Assembly (NCBI GenBank): GCA_040772845.1
Contig: JAXGXG010000001.1
Location: 7,006,001-7,070,000 of the forward strand
Source: PWXP01 sp040772845
GTDB lineage: Bacteria; Planctomycetota; Planctomycetia; Pirellulales; Thermoguttaceae
Direction of reading: 5' to 3'
DNA length: 64,000 nt
Below are positions 27,014 through 34,851 of this stretch, one piece after another. The position numbers were made by a program, and so were the translations under genes. The stretch's first letter is position 1; every line of letters begins with the position of its first letter. The notes beneath the pieces were generated by a model. The model saw nothing but the letters and a program-made list of their open reading frames with translations. It ran no database searches and was not told the origin of the DNA.

Positions 27014-27742
27014 CTACGAGCACAACGCCTTCATCTCGCGCACCGCCCGTTCCATTCCGACCATGATTGCGCGGGCCATAATGCTGTGTCCGATGTTCAG
27101 CTCATGCATCTGGTCGATCCGGGCGACCGGGATCACGTTGCGATAGGTGAGGCCGTGGCCTGCGTGGAGCGTCATGCCTGCGGCGAGCACCGCGGCCCCG
27201 GCCGCTTGGAGTGTCTCTAGCTCTTGCTGCTGGTCGTTGCCCGGCCTCGCCAGGGCATATTTGCCGGTGTGCAGTTCGATCGCCTCCGCGCCGAGTTCGG
27301 CCCCGGCGGCGATCTGCCGCTCTTCCGGATCGAGAAACAGGCTGACGACAATGCCTGCATCCTGCAATTGGCGCACGACCTCGCCCACCCGCTTGATCTG
27401 TCCGGCCACGTCGAGTCCGCCTTCGGTGGTCACCTCCTCGCGACGTTCGGGCACGAGCGTGGCCTGATCGGGCTTAACGCGGCAGGCGATGGCGACCACC
27501 TCGGGTTCGCAGGCCATTTCCAGATTGAGTTTTACGGCCACGGTCTGGCGCAAGATGTCCAGATCGCGGTCCTGGATATGCCGCCGGTCTTCCCGCAGGT
27601 GGATTGTGATTCCATCTGCCCCCCCCAGTTCGGCCAATGCTGCCGCCCAGACGGGGTCAGGTTCATTGGTCTTTCGCGCTTGGCGAAGCGTAGCCACATG
27701 ATCGATGTTGACTCCCAATTCCGGCACGATGTCATCCTCCAT
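27014..27742 (-). CDS. pdxJ: Pyridoxine 5'-phosphate synthase
   Basis: The 242-residue TIM-barrel enzyme condenses 1-deoxyxylulose 5-phosphate with 3-amino-2-oxopropyl phosphate in the DXP-dependent vitamin B6 pathway. The family signatures are ELGVNIDHVATLRQAR at the N-terminus, GADGITIHLREDRRHIQDRD, the Glu-containing VAIACRVKPDQATLVPE, and GHGLTYRNV followed by ELNIGHSIMARAI. The ATG at 27742 is taken as start; an in-frame GTG at 27760 would add six residues and neither has a strong ribosome-binding site. It is convergent with the lipoprotein gene and divergent from the xylanase gene. Confidence 0.93.
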   Translation of the reverse strand: MEDDIVPELGVNIDHVATLRQARKTNEPDPVWAAALAELGGADGITIHLREDRRHIQDRDLDILRQTVAVKLNLEMACEPEVVAIACRVKPDQATLVPERREEVTTEGGLDVAGQIKRVGEVVRQLQDAGIVVSLFLDPEERQIAAGAELGAEAIELHTGKYALARPGNDQQQELETLQAAGAAVLAAGMTLHAGHGLTYRNVIPVARIDQMHELNIGHSIMARAIMVGMERAVREMKALCS

Positions 27743-27900
27743 TTCATCCAAACTGGGCACCTTGTCGTGTACCCGAAACCTGCGAAACCCGTATTATATC
27801 CCCCCGGTCGGCCTGTGCCAGGGAGCCGGTTCCGTCCGGCAGTGAACGAACCGTCGCCGAACGCGCACCGGTGGAGCGGATGATTGGCGACTGGGGCCAG

Positions 27901-27960
27901 CGAGGCTGAGCACGAGTACGAGTGCAGAATTCGTGCTCGTGCTCGTAATCGTAATCGGAA
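27901..27960. repeat. Dispersed gctcgtgctc repeat, copy A
   Basis: The segment runs from gctgagcacgagtacgag to tcgtgctcgtaatcgtaatc and is itself partly palindromic. Its reverse complement matches the repeat at 59951-60030 along most of the length, and a shorter relative lies at 30447-30490. Confidence 0.55.
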
Positions 27961-28117
27961 CGCACGCGCGACGTTGGTTCGCGCAGCCAATGCCCCACGC
28001 TGGGCAGGAGGGGGCTACCGGTTGAAGCGGGGCCGGGGCCGGTTTACATTATTGGGGCAGCGTGAGATGCCGAGGGACCACGAATCGATACATATCAACA
28101 CGAGGAGAGATAGTCGA

Positions 28118-29437
28118 ATGCCTACGATTTGCCGAATTCTGCCTGCGATGCTGCTTTCATCTCTGCTTGTCGAAGGCGCGCTGGCCGATACCGAGATCGA
28201 TCTGTTCAAGACGGCCGATGCGAGGATCGAGAAACACCGCAAATCGAATGCCGAGATCCGCGTGGTCGATGCGGACGGCAAGCCGATCCCTGCGGCAAAG
28301 GTCGAGGTGAAGCAGACGAATTCGGCGTTTCTGTTCGGCGCCAACATATTCATGTGGGGACGGTTCGGGAACGAGGAGATGGACGCGGCCTACAAGGAGC
28401 GCTTCGCGGAGATATTCAACTTTGCGACACTCGGCTTCTACTGGTGGTCGTACGAACGCGAGCAAGGGAAACCGTCGGACGAGCATTGGATGGCCGTCGC
28501 CAGGTGGTGCCTTGAAAACGGGGTCAAACCCAAAGGCCACCCCCTTGCGTGGAATTACGTCGATCCGGGATGGTTGCCCAACGATTCGCAAGCGATTCTG
28601 AAGCTGCAGCTCGGTCGGATTACCGATTGCGTATCCCACTTCAGGGGAGCGATCGACACGTGGGACGTCGTGAACGAAATGGCCCACTACGACCGCGACA
28701 AGCTGAAGAACGAGCAGGCTCCCAAGACCACCCGCGTAATCGCCGAGACCGGCCCGGCCGAATACACGCGGCGTTGTTTTCTTGCCGCGCGAGAGGCGAA
28801 CCCCGGCGCGACGCTTCTGATCAACGACTACCGCATGGACGCGGCGTACGAGAAGGTCATTGAGAACCTGGTGGACGAGAACGGCAAGCGGCTCTACGAC
28901 GCCATCGGACTGCAAAGCCACATGCACGGCGGAGCATGGTCGAACCGGCAGATATGGGAAGTGTGCGAGCGATTTGCCAAATACGGCGCTCCGCTTCATT
29001 TCACCGAGACGACGATCCTAAGCGGCAAGCGCGGGTGGAACCGGCCTCAGGGCGAGAAATGGCTCAGCACGCCGGAAGGGGAGCAGTACCAGGCCGACGA
29101 GGTCGTTCGGTTCTATACGATGGTCTTCTCGCATTCGGCGGTGGACGCAATTACCTGGTGGGACTTCTGCGACCGTGGCGCCTGGAAAGGCGCCCCGGCC
29201 GGGTTCCTCAGGGCCGATACCAGTCTGAAGCCGTCCTACGACGCTCTGCATGATTTGATCCGCAGCAAGTGGCGGACGAACGTAGAACTTAAGACGGATA
29301 ACGACGGTATTGCGAAGGTCCGTGCATTCCATGGAGATTACACGATCAGCGTGATCACCCCCGGCGGGAAGAAAGAAACGAAAGCCGCCCGCGTGGTCAA
29401 GGGCGATGGCAACAAGGTCGAGATCGTGGTTCAATAG
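28118..29437 (+). CDS. GH10 endo-1,4-beta-xylanase, secreted
   Basis: The 439-residue protein begins with a signal peptide (MPTICRILPAMLLSSLLVEGALA) at ATG 28118, preceded by AGGAGAG; a 78-codon upstream extension runs through a repeat and is rejected. Residues about 40-75 form a short beta-sandwich (AEIRVVDADGKPIPAAKVEV) common in front of this GH10 type. The barrel has acid/base E187 in DTWDVVNEM and nucleophile E297 in LHFTETTIL, with KGHPLAWNY and AITWWDFCD as further GH10 marks. A C-terminal beta segment follows the barrel. It should cleave xylan or a related beta-1,4 glycan outside the cytoplasm. Confidence 0.92.
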   Translation: MPTICRILPAMLLSSLLVEGALADTEIDLFKTADARIEKHRKSNAEIRVVDADGKPIPAAKVEVKQTNSAFLFGANIFMWGRFGNEEMDAAYKERFAEIFNFATLGFYWWSYEREQGKPSDEHWMAVARWCLENGVKPKGHPLAWNYVDPGWLPNDSQAILKLQLGRITDCVSHFRGAIDTWDVVNEMAHYDRDKLKNEQAPKTTRVIAETGPAEYTRRCFLAAREANPGATLLINDYRMDAAYEKVIENLVDENGKRLYDAIGLQSHMHGGAWSNRQIWEVCERFAKYGAPLHFTETTILSGKRGWNRPQGEKWLSTPEGEQYQADEVVRFYTMVFSHSAVDAITWWDFCDRGAWKGAPAGFLRADTSLKPSYDALHDLIRSKWRTNVELKTDNDGIAKVRAFHGDYTISVITPGGKKETKAARVVKGDGNKVEIVVQ

Positions 29438-29577
29438 TCGCTCAGCGAAGGAGGGGATAAGTGCCGGCTTGCCCGCCCCGAAATCAGGAACGCGGTTCAA
29501 CAACGAAGTCCAGGGTTGCTGTCGCACACCCTGGGAAGACTTCTGTCTCGCTGCCCCGCCCGGAGAGGCCGGTGACT

Positions 29578-29997
29578 TCAATCCACATCGTCGGGAACCA
29601 ATTCAAACGGCTTGCGGCCGTTGATGCGGTAGATGCGGAAATCTGCGTCGAGCGTGAAGACGCGGTAGAGCCTGCGGCGCTCGGCCAGGGCCACGAGCGT
29701 CGCGCCGGCCAGGTCCATGGGGACGTCGCGGTACTTCTTCATCAAGTCGTGGCTCCGCTTGACGCCTGCCTGGTCCAGGTTTTCGAGGACGAGATCGCCC
29801 CGAAGGACGAGTTGCCAGAGGAGCGACTGCCCACGCCAGCCGACCCTGTCGCCAAGCAGGTAGATGGCCTCGGTAAAGGCCGGCCAAGTGGTGATCAAGG
29901 GGGCTGCCAGATCGTCCAGGGCGTCGACACACTGCCTGTGGTGAGAGTCGCCGCGGTCGAGGATGGCGATTAGCGGTCCGGCATCGGCGAGGGTCAC
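29578..29997 (-). CDS. VapC-like PIN-domain toxin
   Basis: The 139-residue product has the PIN nuclease acidic residues: Asp in LADAGPLIAILDRGD, Glu in WPAFTEAIYLLG, and Asp residues in VFTLDADFRIYRING. VapC toxins cut tRNA or rRNA. The start is placed at GTG 29997 because it overlaps the antitoxin stop as GTGA, and the PIN fold begins at that codon; the open frame extends upstream to 30129 only as a shadow of the antitoxin gene. The overlap indicates coupled translation, as usual for toxin-antitoxin pairs. Confidence 0.85.
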   Translation of the reverse strand: MTLADAGPLIAILDRGDSHHRQCVDALDDLAAPLITTWPAFTEAIYLLGDRVGWRGQSLLWQLVLRGDLVLENLDQAGVKRSHDLMKKYRDVPMDLAGATLVALAERRRLYRVFTLDADFRIYRINGRKPFELVPDDVD

Positions 29998-30254
29998 GTC
30001 CGGCGTCTCCCGCGGTCGCTGTTGTCCCTGGCCACCAATTTCGTGAAAGCACGGCCCGTCTTCGTCGACCGGCCGCCCCGGCTTTGAACCGCTCCGACGA
30101 CGTCGGCCAGCCGCTCGCCGAGCCGACACACCTGGACCTCATCGCAATGCTTGCGGACCGCCTCCCGGAGCACGTCCGATACCGACTTGTCGGTGGCGCG
30201 CGCAACCTGCGCGAGCCGCCGTTCAAGTTGCTCACCCAACCGTACACTCATCAT
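29994..30254 (-). CDS. Ribbon-helix-helix antitoxin of the VapC-like toxin
   Basis: The 86-residue product opens with MMSVRLGEQLERRLAQVARA, followed by TDKSVSDVLREAVRKHC, a ribbon-helix-helix DNA-binding unit. The C-terminal half is basic and probably wraps the toxin. ATG 30254 is preceded by AAAGGGG; a GTG eight codons upstream is less likely. The gene should repress its own operon and neutralise the PIN toxin that overlaps its 3' end. Confidence 0.82.
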   Translation of the reverse strand: MMSVRLGEQLERRLAQVARATDKSVSDVLREAVRKHCDEVQVCRLGERLADVVGAVQSRGGRSTKTGRAFTKLVARDNSDRGRRRT

Positions 30255-30278
30255 TGCCCGATCCCCTTTCTTCTGCAC

Positions 30279-30524
30279 CCTTCCACTGTACTACACTTTA
30301 CGCCCATTGTATTACGATGTCAAGACCGGCCCCCAAGGTCTTCTTTTTCACGCGCCCCGTCGCTGCTGCTTGCCTCCGGGCCGATAGTTGGGGTAGAATG
30401 GACCGGTGTTTGTCAGGATCGGCCGCTCGCGGTTGCGCGGGGCAGCCCTGCTCGTGCTCAGCTTTGGCGGTGCTCGTAATCGAAGGTTTCGCACGGCAGC
30501 AGAGGTTACTCCTCCCACCCCCGG
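30279..30524. other. Intergenic region with dispersed repeat
   Basis: No gene is seen in these 246 bases between the VapBC-like operon and the fragment downstream of the DUF433 gene. It contains repeat copy B at 30447-30490 and the operon's promoter next to 30254. Confidence 0.4.
30447..30490. repeat. Dispersed gctcgtgctc repeat, copy B
   Basis: It contains gctcgtgctcagcttt and ggtgctcgtaatcgaaggt, the same two blocks in the same order as in the repeat at 59951-60030. Confidence 0.5.
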
Positions 30525-30671
30525 CTACACGAGCGTGTAACTGGCGATGTTCTGGGTGGACGCCTCGACAACCACGATTGCTCCTTGGATGAGGTCGTTG
30601 CTCGATTGGGCCAACACGGCATCCATGCGTTGAATCACGAAGAGCGCCCGCGTATTACGAACCCGAAACGT
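30525..30671 (-). pseudogene. Possible C-terminal remnant of a DUF5615 PIN-like toxin
   Basis: Immediately after the DUF433 stop, the same frame stays open for 48 codons to a TAG at 30525-30527. The translation contains VIQRMDAVLAQSSNDLIQGA followed by IVVVEAS, which resembles the C-terminus of DUF5615 toxins that normally follow DUF433 antitoxins. No start codon or nuclease N-terminus is present, so if the match is right the toxin is deleted. The match is from memory and short. Confidence 0.35.
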
Positions 30672-30887
30672 TCAAGCCGGCTGAACCCCCTCTTGCGTCA
30701 GCCATGCCGCATATTGGAGCGCCTGCTGGATGTCCTCGCGTTGAAGGTCTGGATAGCCCTCCAGTAGCTCGTCGCAGTCGGCTCCGTGGGCGATCTGACC
30801 CACGATGACCGATACGGGAATCCGCATGCCGCGAATGCACGCGCGGCCGCCCATGATCTTGGGATCGAACGTAATGCGATCGAACAT
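30672..30887 (-). CDS. DUF433 antitoxin-like protein
   Basis: The 71-residue product has the full DUF433 pattern: ITFDPKIMGGRACIRGMRIP, then VSVIVGQIAHGAD, LLEGYPDLQREDIQQALQYA. DUF433 proteins are winged-helix-like antitoxins usually paired with a DUF5615 PIN-like toxin. GAGGAG lies about ten bases before the ATG at 30887. No intact toxin follows, only a possible 48-codon fragment. Two related palindromes lie 59-121 bases upstream and could be its operators. Confidence 0.85.
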   Translation of the reverse strand: MFDRITFDPKIMGGRACIRGMRIPVSVIVGQIAHGADCDELLEGYPDLQREDIQQALQYAAWLTQEGVQPA

Positions 30888-30945
30888 GCATGCTCTCCTC
30901 GGGGTTCCTCGGCAGATACCGCCACGATCCCACTGTTCCGTTTCG

Positions 30946-31008
30946 ATGCGGTCGCAATTTGCGACCGCATGGCCGAGGACCCGTCCGATGTGGTCACAGA
31001 TTGTGACC
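30946..31008. promoter_or_regulatory. Two related palindromes, possible operator pair
   Basis: A 25-bp perfect palindrome lies at 30946-30970 (core GGTCGCAATTTGCGACC) and a second at 30992-31008 (GGTCACAGATTGTGACC). They share a 17-bp pattern, and the two arm differences are symmetric. Their centres are 42 bp apart, close to four helical turns. Both are upstream of the DUF433 start on the minus strand. Confidence 0.5.
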
Positions 31009-31178
31009 GCCTGGCCGTAGGCATGTTCTTGTCGAGTTGGATCTTCATGCGATGGACATCGTGTGCCGCGGCTGAAGTGTTCATTCTATCGAAGCGGCAT
31101 CATGAACCCCCCACCGGGCCCGACCCTTGCCGGACAAAAGCGTGTTGTCACGTTTTGCCGCGGCAGCGGCGCAGGATT

Positions 31179-31236
31179 GTAGCCACGGGGGAAGCGCGGT
31201 CCGACCATAGTCGGACCAAGCGCAACCCGTGGTGGC
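31179..31236. repeat. 58-nt dispersed hairpin repeat, copy 2
   Basis: It runs from gtagccacggg through the hairpin ggtccgac-CATA-gtcggacc (31198-31217) to gtggtggc and is the same length as the copy at 16133-16190, in the same orientation. Confidence 0.65.
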
Positions 31237-31602
31237 CGTCGCGTCCTCCCTGGCCGGCTCCGGCAGGGGCGGCAGAGGCTTTCATCCCTTCGACCGCCTA
31301 TGAAGATAATGGTCACGGTTCTCCGCCAGGTCCGCAGGCGACTCTGCGCAGACGAATGATCCCGACTGGCCTGATTCTTGCCTTGCAAACCGCGGCCAAT
31401 CTGTTAGACTTGGAATACTGTACGGACGTATATGTTTTCTGGTCGATGGACAACCGGATAGTGGAGGTCTCAGGTTGCAAGCGAAGGTGGAAAACGTGAA
31501 AGCTGCCACCCAAAAAGTTGTCAGTTGACGGTGATCGGCTGTCAGTGACGCGCTGACGCGAGGGGGGGAAGCCGAGGGGCCGGTGTGCCCGGGTTTTGTC
31601 GA

Positions 31603-31659
31603 TCGACTCTCCGAGTCGAGTCTCTGTTCGGAACGGTCACGACTCAGAGAGTCGTGCGA
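31603..31659. repeat. gactctccgagtcg repeat unit
   Basis: TCGACTCTCCGAGTCGA at 31603-31619 is followed at 31639-31659 by cacgactcagagagtcgtgcg, so two self-complementary halves also pair with each other. Five related copies cluster at 59.7-60.8 kb. Confidence 0.6.
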
Positions 31660-31693
31660 TAGGCCGGGCTGGCAGTGATGGGAGGGAGTGGGG

Positions 31694-31699
31694 TATAAT
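31694..31699 (+). promoter_or_regulatory. Candidate -10 box for the cupin gene
   Basis: A perfect TATAAT lies 39 bases before the cupin start. No good -35 is found at the right distance (GGCAGT is there), so an activator-dependent promoter or chance occurrence are both possible. Confidence 0.3.
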
Positions 31700-31738
31700 C
31701 GCGGGGGCGATGAAAGTAACTACTTGTGAGGTTGTTTT

Positions 31739-32125
31739 ATGAAAGTGGTCCATTATGAATCTGTTGCGTCGAGTCCGGTGGATACGGAAGGGGCGGTCGG
31801 CTGCCAGATCCGATGCCTGGTCGGCCCGGACGACGGTGCGCCTAGTTTTTCGATGCGGCAGTTCGAAGTTGCACCCGGCGGATATACGCCCCACCACGCA
31901 CACGGGCATGAGCACGAGGTCTTCGTGCTCGAGGGGACCGGGGAGGTTCTTCAGGGGAGTACTCCCCGCGCCGTGAAGGCAGGTACGGTCGTCTTCGTGC
32001 CGCCGCGGCAGGAGCATCAGTTTCGCAATACGGGCACGGGGCCGCTGAAGTTCCTGTGTCTGATTCCCCATCCGCTGCGCGGAATGTCCGGTGGTTGTGT
32101 GGCCGCGTGCGGCTGCGACGGATAA
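31739..32125 (+). CDS. Cupin-domain protein
   Basis: The 128-residue product is a single conserved cupin barrel. Motif 1 is YTPHHAHGHEHEVFVLEGTG with the metal-binding His/Glu set, and motif 2 is VFVPPRQEHQFRNTG. The C-terminus is Cys-rich (GGCVAACGCDG), which is unusual and could bind metal. Single-domain cupins include isomerases, dioxygenases and ligand sensors; no substrate can be deduced. It precedes ligA by 140 bases on the same strand. Confidence 0.85.
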   Translation: MKVVHYESVASSPVDTEGAVGCQIRCLVGPDDGAPSFSMRQFEVAPGGYTPHHAHGHEHEVFVLEGTGEVLQGSTPRAVKAGTVVFVPPRQEHQFRNTGTGPLKFLCLIPHPLRGMSGGCVAACGCDG

Positions 32126-32265
32126 TCCAACCGGGAGAGGGGAGCCTCTTTCCTGAACGGCCTGACCAGAGCCTTCCGATAGAGGTCCGTGCCTGCTCCC
32201 GCGGCTCGTCTGGTAATCCAATTAGTGTTTCTGCACGGGAAAATGCTTCTGCACGGGAAATCGCC

Positions 32266-34281
32266 ATGCACGCCAATCCTGCGAACGAAATCGCACAGCT
32301 CCGCCGGCAAATCGAGCATCACGACCGGAAATACTACGTCGAGGCAGCGCCGGAGATTTCCGACCTCGAGTACGACCGGCTCATGGAGCGGCTCAAACGG
32401 CTGGAAGCGGAGCATCCGGAGCTGATCACGCCGGACAGTCCGACCCAGCGCGTCGGAGACGAGCCGGTCGAGGGGCTCGTGGAAGTCCCGCATCGCGTGC
32501 CGATGCTGTCGATCGATAATACGTATTCGATCGACGAGTTGCGCGCCTACGGCCGGCGCACGGAGAAGCTGCTCGCCGGCGAACCGATCGAATGGGTGGT
32601 CGAACTGAAAATCGACGGTGTGGCCGTATCGCTCCTTTACGAAGGCGGCCGACTGGTGCGCGGCCTCACCCGCGGCAACGGTAAGGTCGGAGACGATATC
32701 ACTCACAATATGCGCACGGTCCGCGACGTGCCGCTGCGGTTGGCCGGGGACGATGTCCCTGACGTGCTCGAAGTCCGCGGCGAAGTCTACATGACCAACT
32801 CGGACCTGGTCCGCCTGAACGAGCGGCAGCAGGCGGCAGGCAAACCGCCCTTCGCCAATACGCGGAACGTCACGGCCGGCAGCATCCGGCAGCTCGATCC
32901 GCGCATCTGTGCCGAGCGCAGTCTTCGCGTCTTCTGCCATGGTGTCGGCTATGTCGAGGGGCTTTATGCCGAGACGCACATGGAGTTTCTCGATGAGCTG
33001 GCCCGCTGGGGATTGACCGCGACGCCCCACGTCGACTGTTTCAAGAGCTTCGATGCGGCAGTGGCCCATTGCGAGGAACTCATCGGCCGATTGCACGAAC
33101 TGGATTTCGAGATCGATGGCCTCGTGCTGAAGGTCAATCGGCTCGAACAGCGCGAACGCCTGGGAGCAACGTCGAAAAGCCCTCGGTGGGTTGTCGCCTA
33201 CAAGTTCGAGAAGTACGAGGCAACGACCCGGCTGCAAGACATCAAGGTGCAGGTGGGCAAGACGGGCACGATTACACCGGTCGCCATTCTCGAGCCGGTC
33301 GAGCTGGCCGGAACGACGGTAAGCCGCGCCAGCCTGCACAATGCCGACGAGATCGAGCGTAAAGACGTTCGGGTGGGCGACACGGTTGTGGTGGAGAAGG
33401 CCGGCAAGATCATTCCGCACATCGTTCGTGTGGAAGCCCATGAGCGAAAGGGTTCGTTGCGGAAGTACTCTTTTCCTGAAGTGTGTCCGGAATGCGGCAC
33501 GCCGCTGGTTCGCGATGAAGGCGGTGTGTATATCCGCTGTCCGAATGCGGAGAGTTGCCCGGCCCAGTTGAAGGAACGCATCCGCTACTTCGCCGGACGC
33601 AATGCGATGGACATCGAAGGATTGGGCGATAAGCTGGTGGATCAGCTTGTCGAACAGGGCCTGGTTCACAGTTGCGGCGACCTGTACCGTCTCGATGCCC
33701 GTATGTTGACCAGGCTCGAGCGCATGGGCGAGAAGTCGGCCCGGAACCTGGTGGAAGGAATCGAGGCCAGCAAGGATCGCGGACTGGCTCGCGTACTGAA
33801 CGCCCTGTCGATTCGCCACGTCGGCGCCCGGGTGGCTGCGGTTCTGGCAGAGCATTTCGAGTCGATGGACGCGCTGGTAGCGGCGTCGGTCGACGACCTG
33901 TCGCAGATCAACGAAATCGGCCCCATTATCGCCCGAAGTGTGTACGACTTCCTGCACAGCGAGGCAGGCGGGAAGATCGTCAACGACCTCCGCTCGGTGG
34001 GTGTCAAGATGGAAATGGACCAGCCGGCAGCCGGCCCCGGCGGGCGGCCGCTGGAGGGCAAGACGTTTGTCGTCACCGGCGCCCTGCAGAAATATACCCG
34101 CGACGAGATCAATGCCGCCATTGAGCGGCTTGGCGGCCGCGCGACGTCCAGCGTCTCGAAGAACACCGACTACGTGGTGGCAGGCGAGAAGGCCGGCAGC
34201 AAGCTGACCAAGGCCCGGCAACTCGGCGTTACGGTGCTGGACGAAGACGCATTCGAGGCCCTGGTATCCGGCGGATCGTAA
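32266..34281 (+). CDS. ligA: NAD-dependent DNA ligase
   Basis: The 671-residue protein seals nicks using NAD. It has domain Ia (IAQLRRQIEHHDRKYYVEAA), the adenylation domain with nucleophile K115 in VELKIDGVAVS, an OB fold (VQVGKTGTITPVAILEPV), a Cys4 zinc finger (CPECGTPLVRDEGGVYIRC), helix-hairpin-helix repeats and a C-terminal BRCT domain (GKTFVVTGALQKYTRDE). ATG 32266 directly follows an 18-base in-frame tandem duplication (TTCTGCACGGGAAA at 32229 and 32247). A longer frame to 32056 has no ligase homology. The stop codon shares its last A with the next start. Confidence 0.96.
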   Translation: MHANPANEIAQLRRQIEHHDRKYYVEAAPEISDLEYDRLMERLKRLEAEHPELITPDSPTQRVGDEPVEGLVEVPHRVPMLSIDNTYSIDELRAYGRRTEKLLAGEPIEWVVELKIDGVAVSLLYEGGRLVRGLTRGNGKVGDDITHNMRTVRDVPLRLAGDDVPDVLEVRGEVYMTNSDLVRLNERQQAAGKPPFANTRNVTAGSIRQLDPRICAERSLRVFCHGVGYVEGLYAETHMEFLDELARWGLTATPHVDCFKSFDAAVAHCEELIGRLHELDFEIDGLVLKVNRLEQRERLGATSKSPRWVVAYKFEKYEATTRLQDIKVQVGKTGTITPVAILEPVELAGTTVSRASLHNADEIERKDVRVGDTVVVEKAGKIIPHIVRVEAHERKGSLRKYSFPEVCPECGTPLVRDEGGVYIRCPNAESCPAQLKERIRYFAGRNAMDIEGLGDKLVDQLVEQGLVHSCGDLYRLDARMLTRLERMGEKSARNLVEGIEASKDRGLARVLNALSIRHVGARVAAVLAEHFESMDALVAASVDDLSQINEIGPIIARSVYDFLHSEAGGKIVNDLRSVGVKMEMDQPAAGPGGRPLEGKTFVVTGALQKYTRDEINAAIERLGGRATSSVSKNTDYVVAGEKAGSKLTKARQLGVTVLDEDAFEALVSGGS

Positions 34282-34793
34282 TGGACCGGCATCCTGCATC
34301 GCTGCCACTGGACGTGCTGCTTGCCCAATGCACCATGCGCCGTCTGCGGCGGTCGGGGCCTGGCGGGCAGCATCGGAACAAGGTGGAGACGGCCGTCCAG
34401 TTTGTTCACAATCCATCGGGTATCTCGGCCGAGGCGAACGAGCGGCGCAGCCAAGCAGAGAACCGTTCGGTGGCGGCTTTCCGTTTGCGTGTGAACCTCG
34501 CACTGGCCGTTCGGTGCGACGTGGACGAGGCGAGCGAGCCCAGCGTCTTATGGCGGACTCGCTTGCGGGGGACGCGGATCGAGGTATCGGGCGAGCACGA
34601 CGATTTTCCCGCACTGCTGGCCGAGGCGCTCGACCACGTCGCCGCATGCGATTCCGATCCGCGCCGAGCCGGCGACCAACTGGGCACGAGCAGTTCGCAA
34701 CTCGTTCGATTCCTCAGTATCGAACCACGCGCCCTTGCCCTGCTGAACCAGTGGCGGTCAGATCGCGACCTCCGCCCGCTTCATGCCCGATAG
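34281..34793 (+). CDS. Release-factor-like GGQ protein (ribosome rescue type)
   Basis: The 170-residue product has the class I release-factor catalytic domain only. GGQ at residues 28-30 lies in RSGPGGQHRNKVETAVQ, and it lacks the stop-codon recognition domain. This fits peptidyl-tRNA hydrolases acting on stalled ribosomes. The C-terminus is not strongly basic as in ArfB, so it may belong to the separate release-factor-like family often found in planctomycetes. Its ATG overlaps the ligA stop by one base (TAATG), suggesting coupled translation. Confidence 0.85.
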   Translation: MDRHPASLPLDVLLAQCTMRRLRRSGPGGQHRNKVETAVQFVHNPSGISAEANERRSQAENRSVAAFRLRVNLALAVRCDVDEASEPSVLWRTRLRGTRIEVSGEHDDFPALLAEALDHVAACDSDPRRAGDQLGTSSSQLVRFLSIEPRALALLNQWRSDRDLRPLHAR

Positions 34794-34851
34794 CCTGCAA
34801 GGCACTGGGGCTCTGCAAAGCAGAAGACGAGCGGCAGCGGCCGCGTACATT

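Larger units (their letters stand above)
31009..31738. other. Intergenic region with two repeat types
   Basis: No convincing gene is present between the palindromes and the cupin gene. It holds the second copy of the 58-nt hairpin repeat (31179-31236), a gactctccgagtcg-type repeat (31603-31659) and a TATAAT box at 31694. Confidence 0.45.

Noticed and set aside
30698..31084. 128-residue minus-strand frame starting MNTSAAAHDVHRMKIQLDKN
   Set aside because: It overlaps the DUF433 gene in a wrong frame. Only the MKIQLDKNMP start is suggestive of a DUF5615 remnant, and that is noted as a weak finding.
32017..34647. 876-residue open frame on the minus strand over ligA
   Set aside because: It is antisense to a clear full-length DNA ligase and to the GGQ gene, has no family motif, and its length follows from GC-rich codon use.
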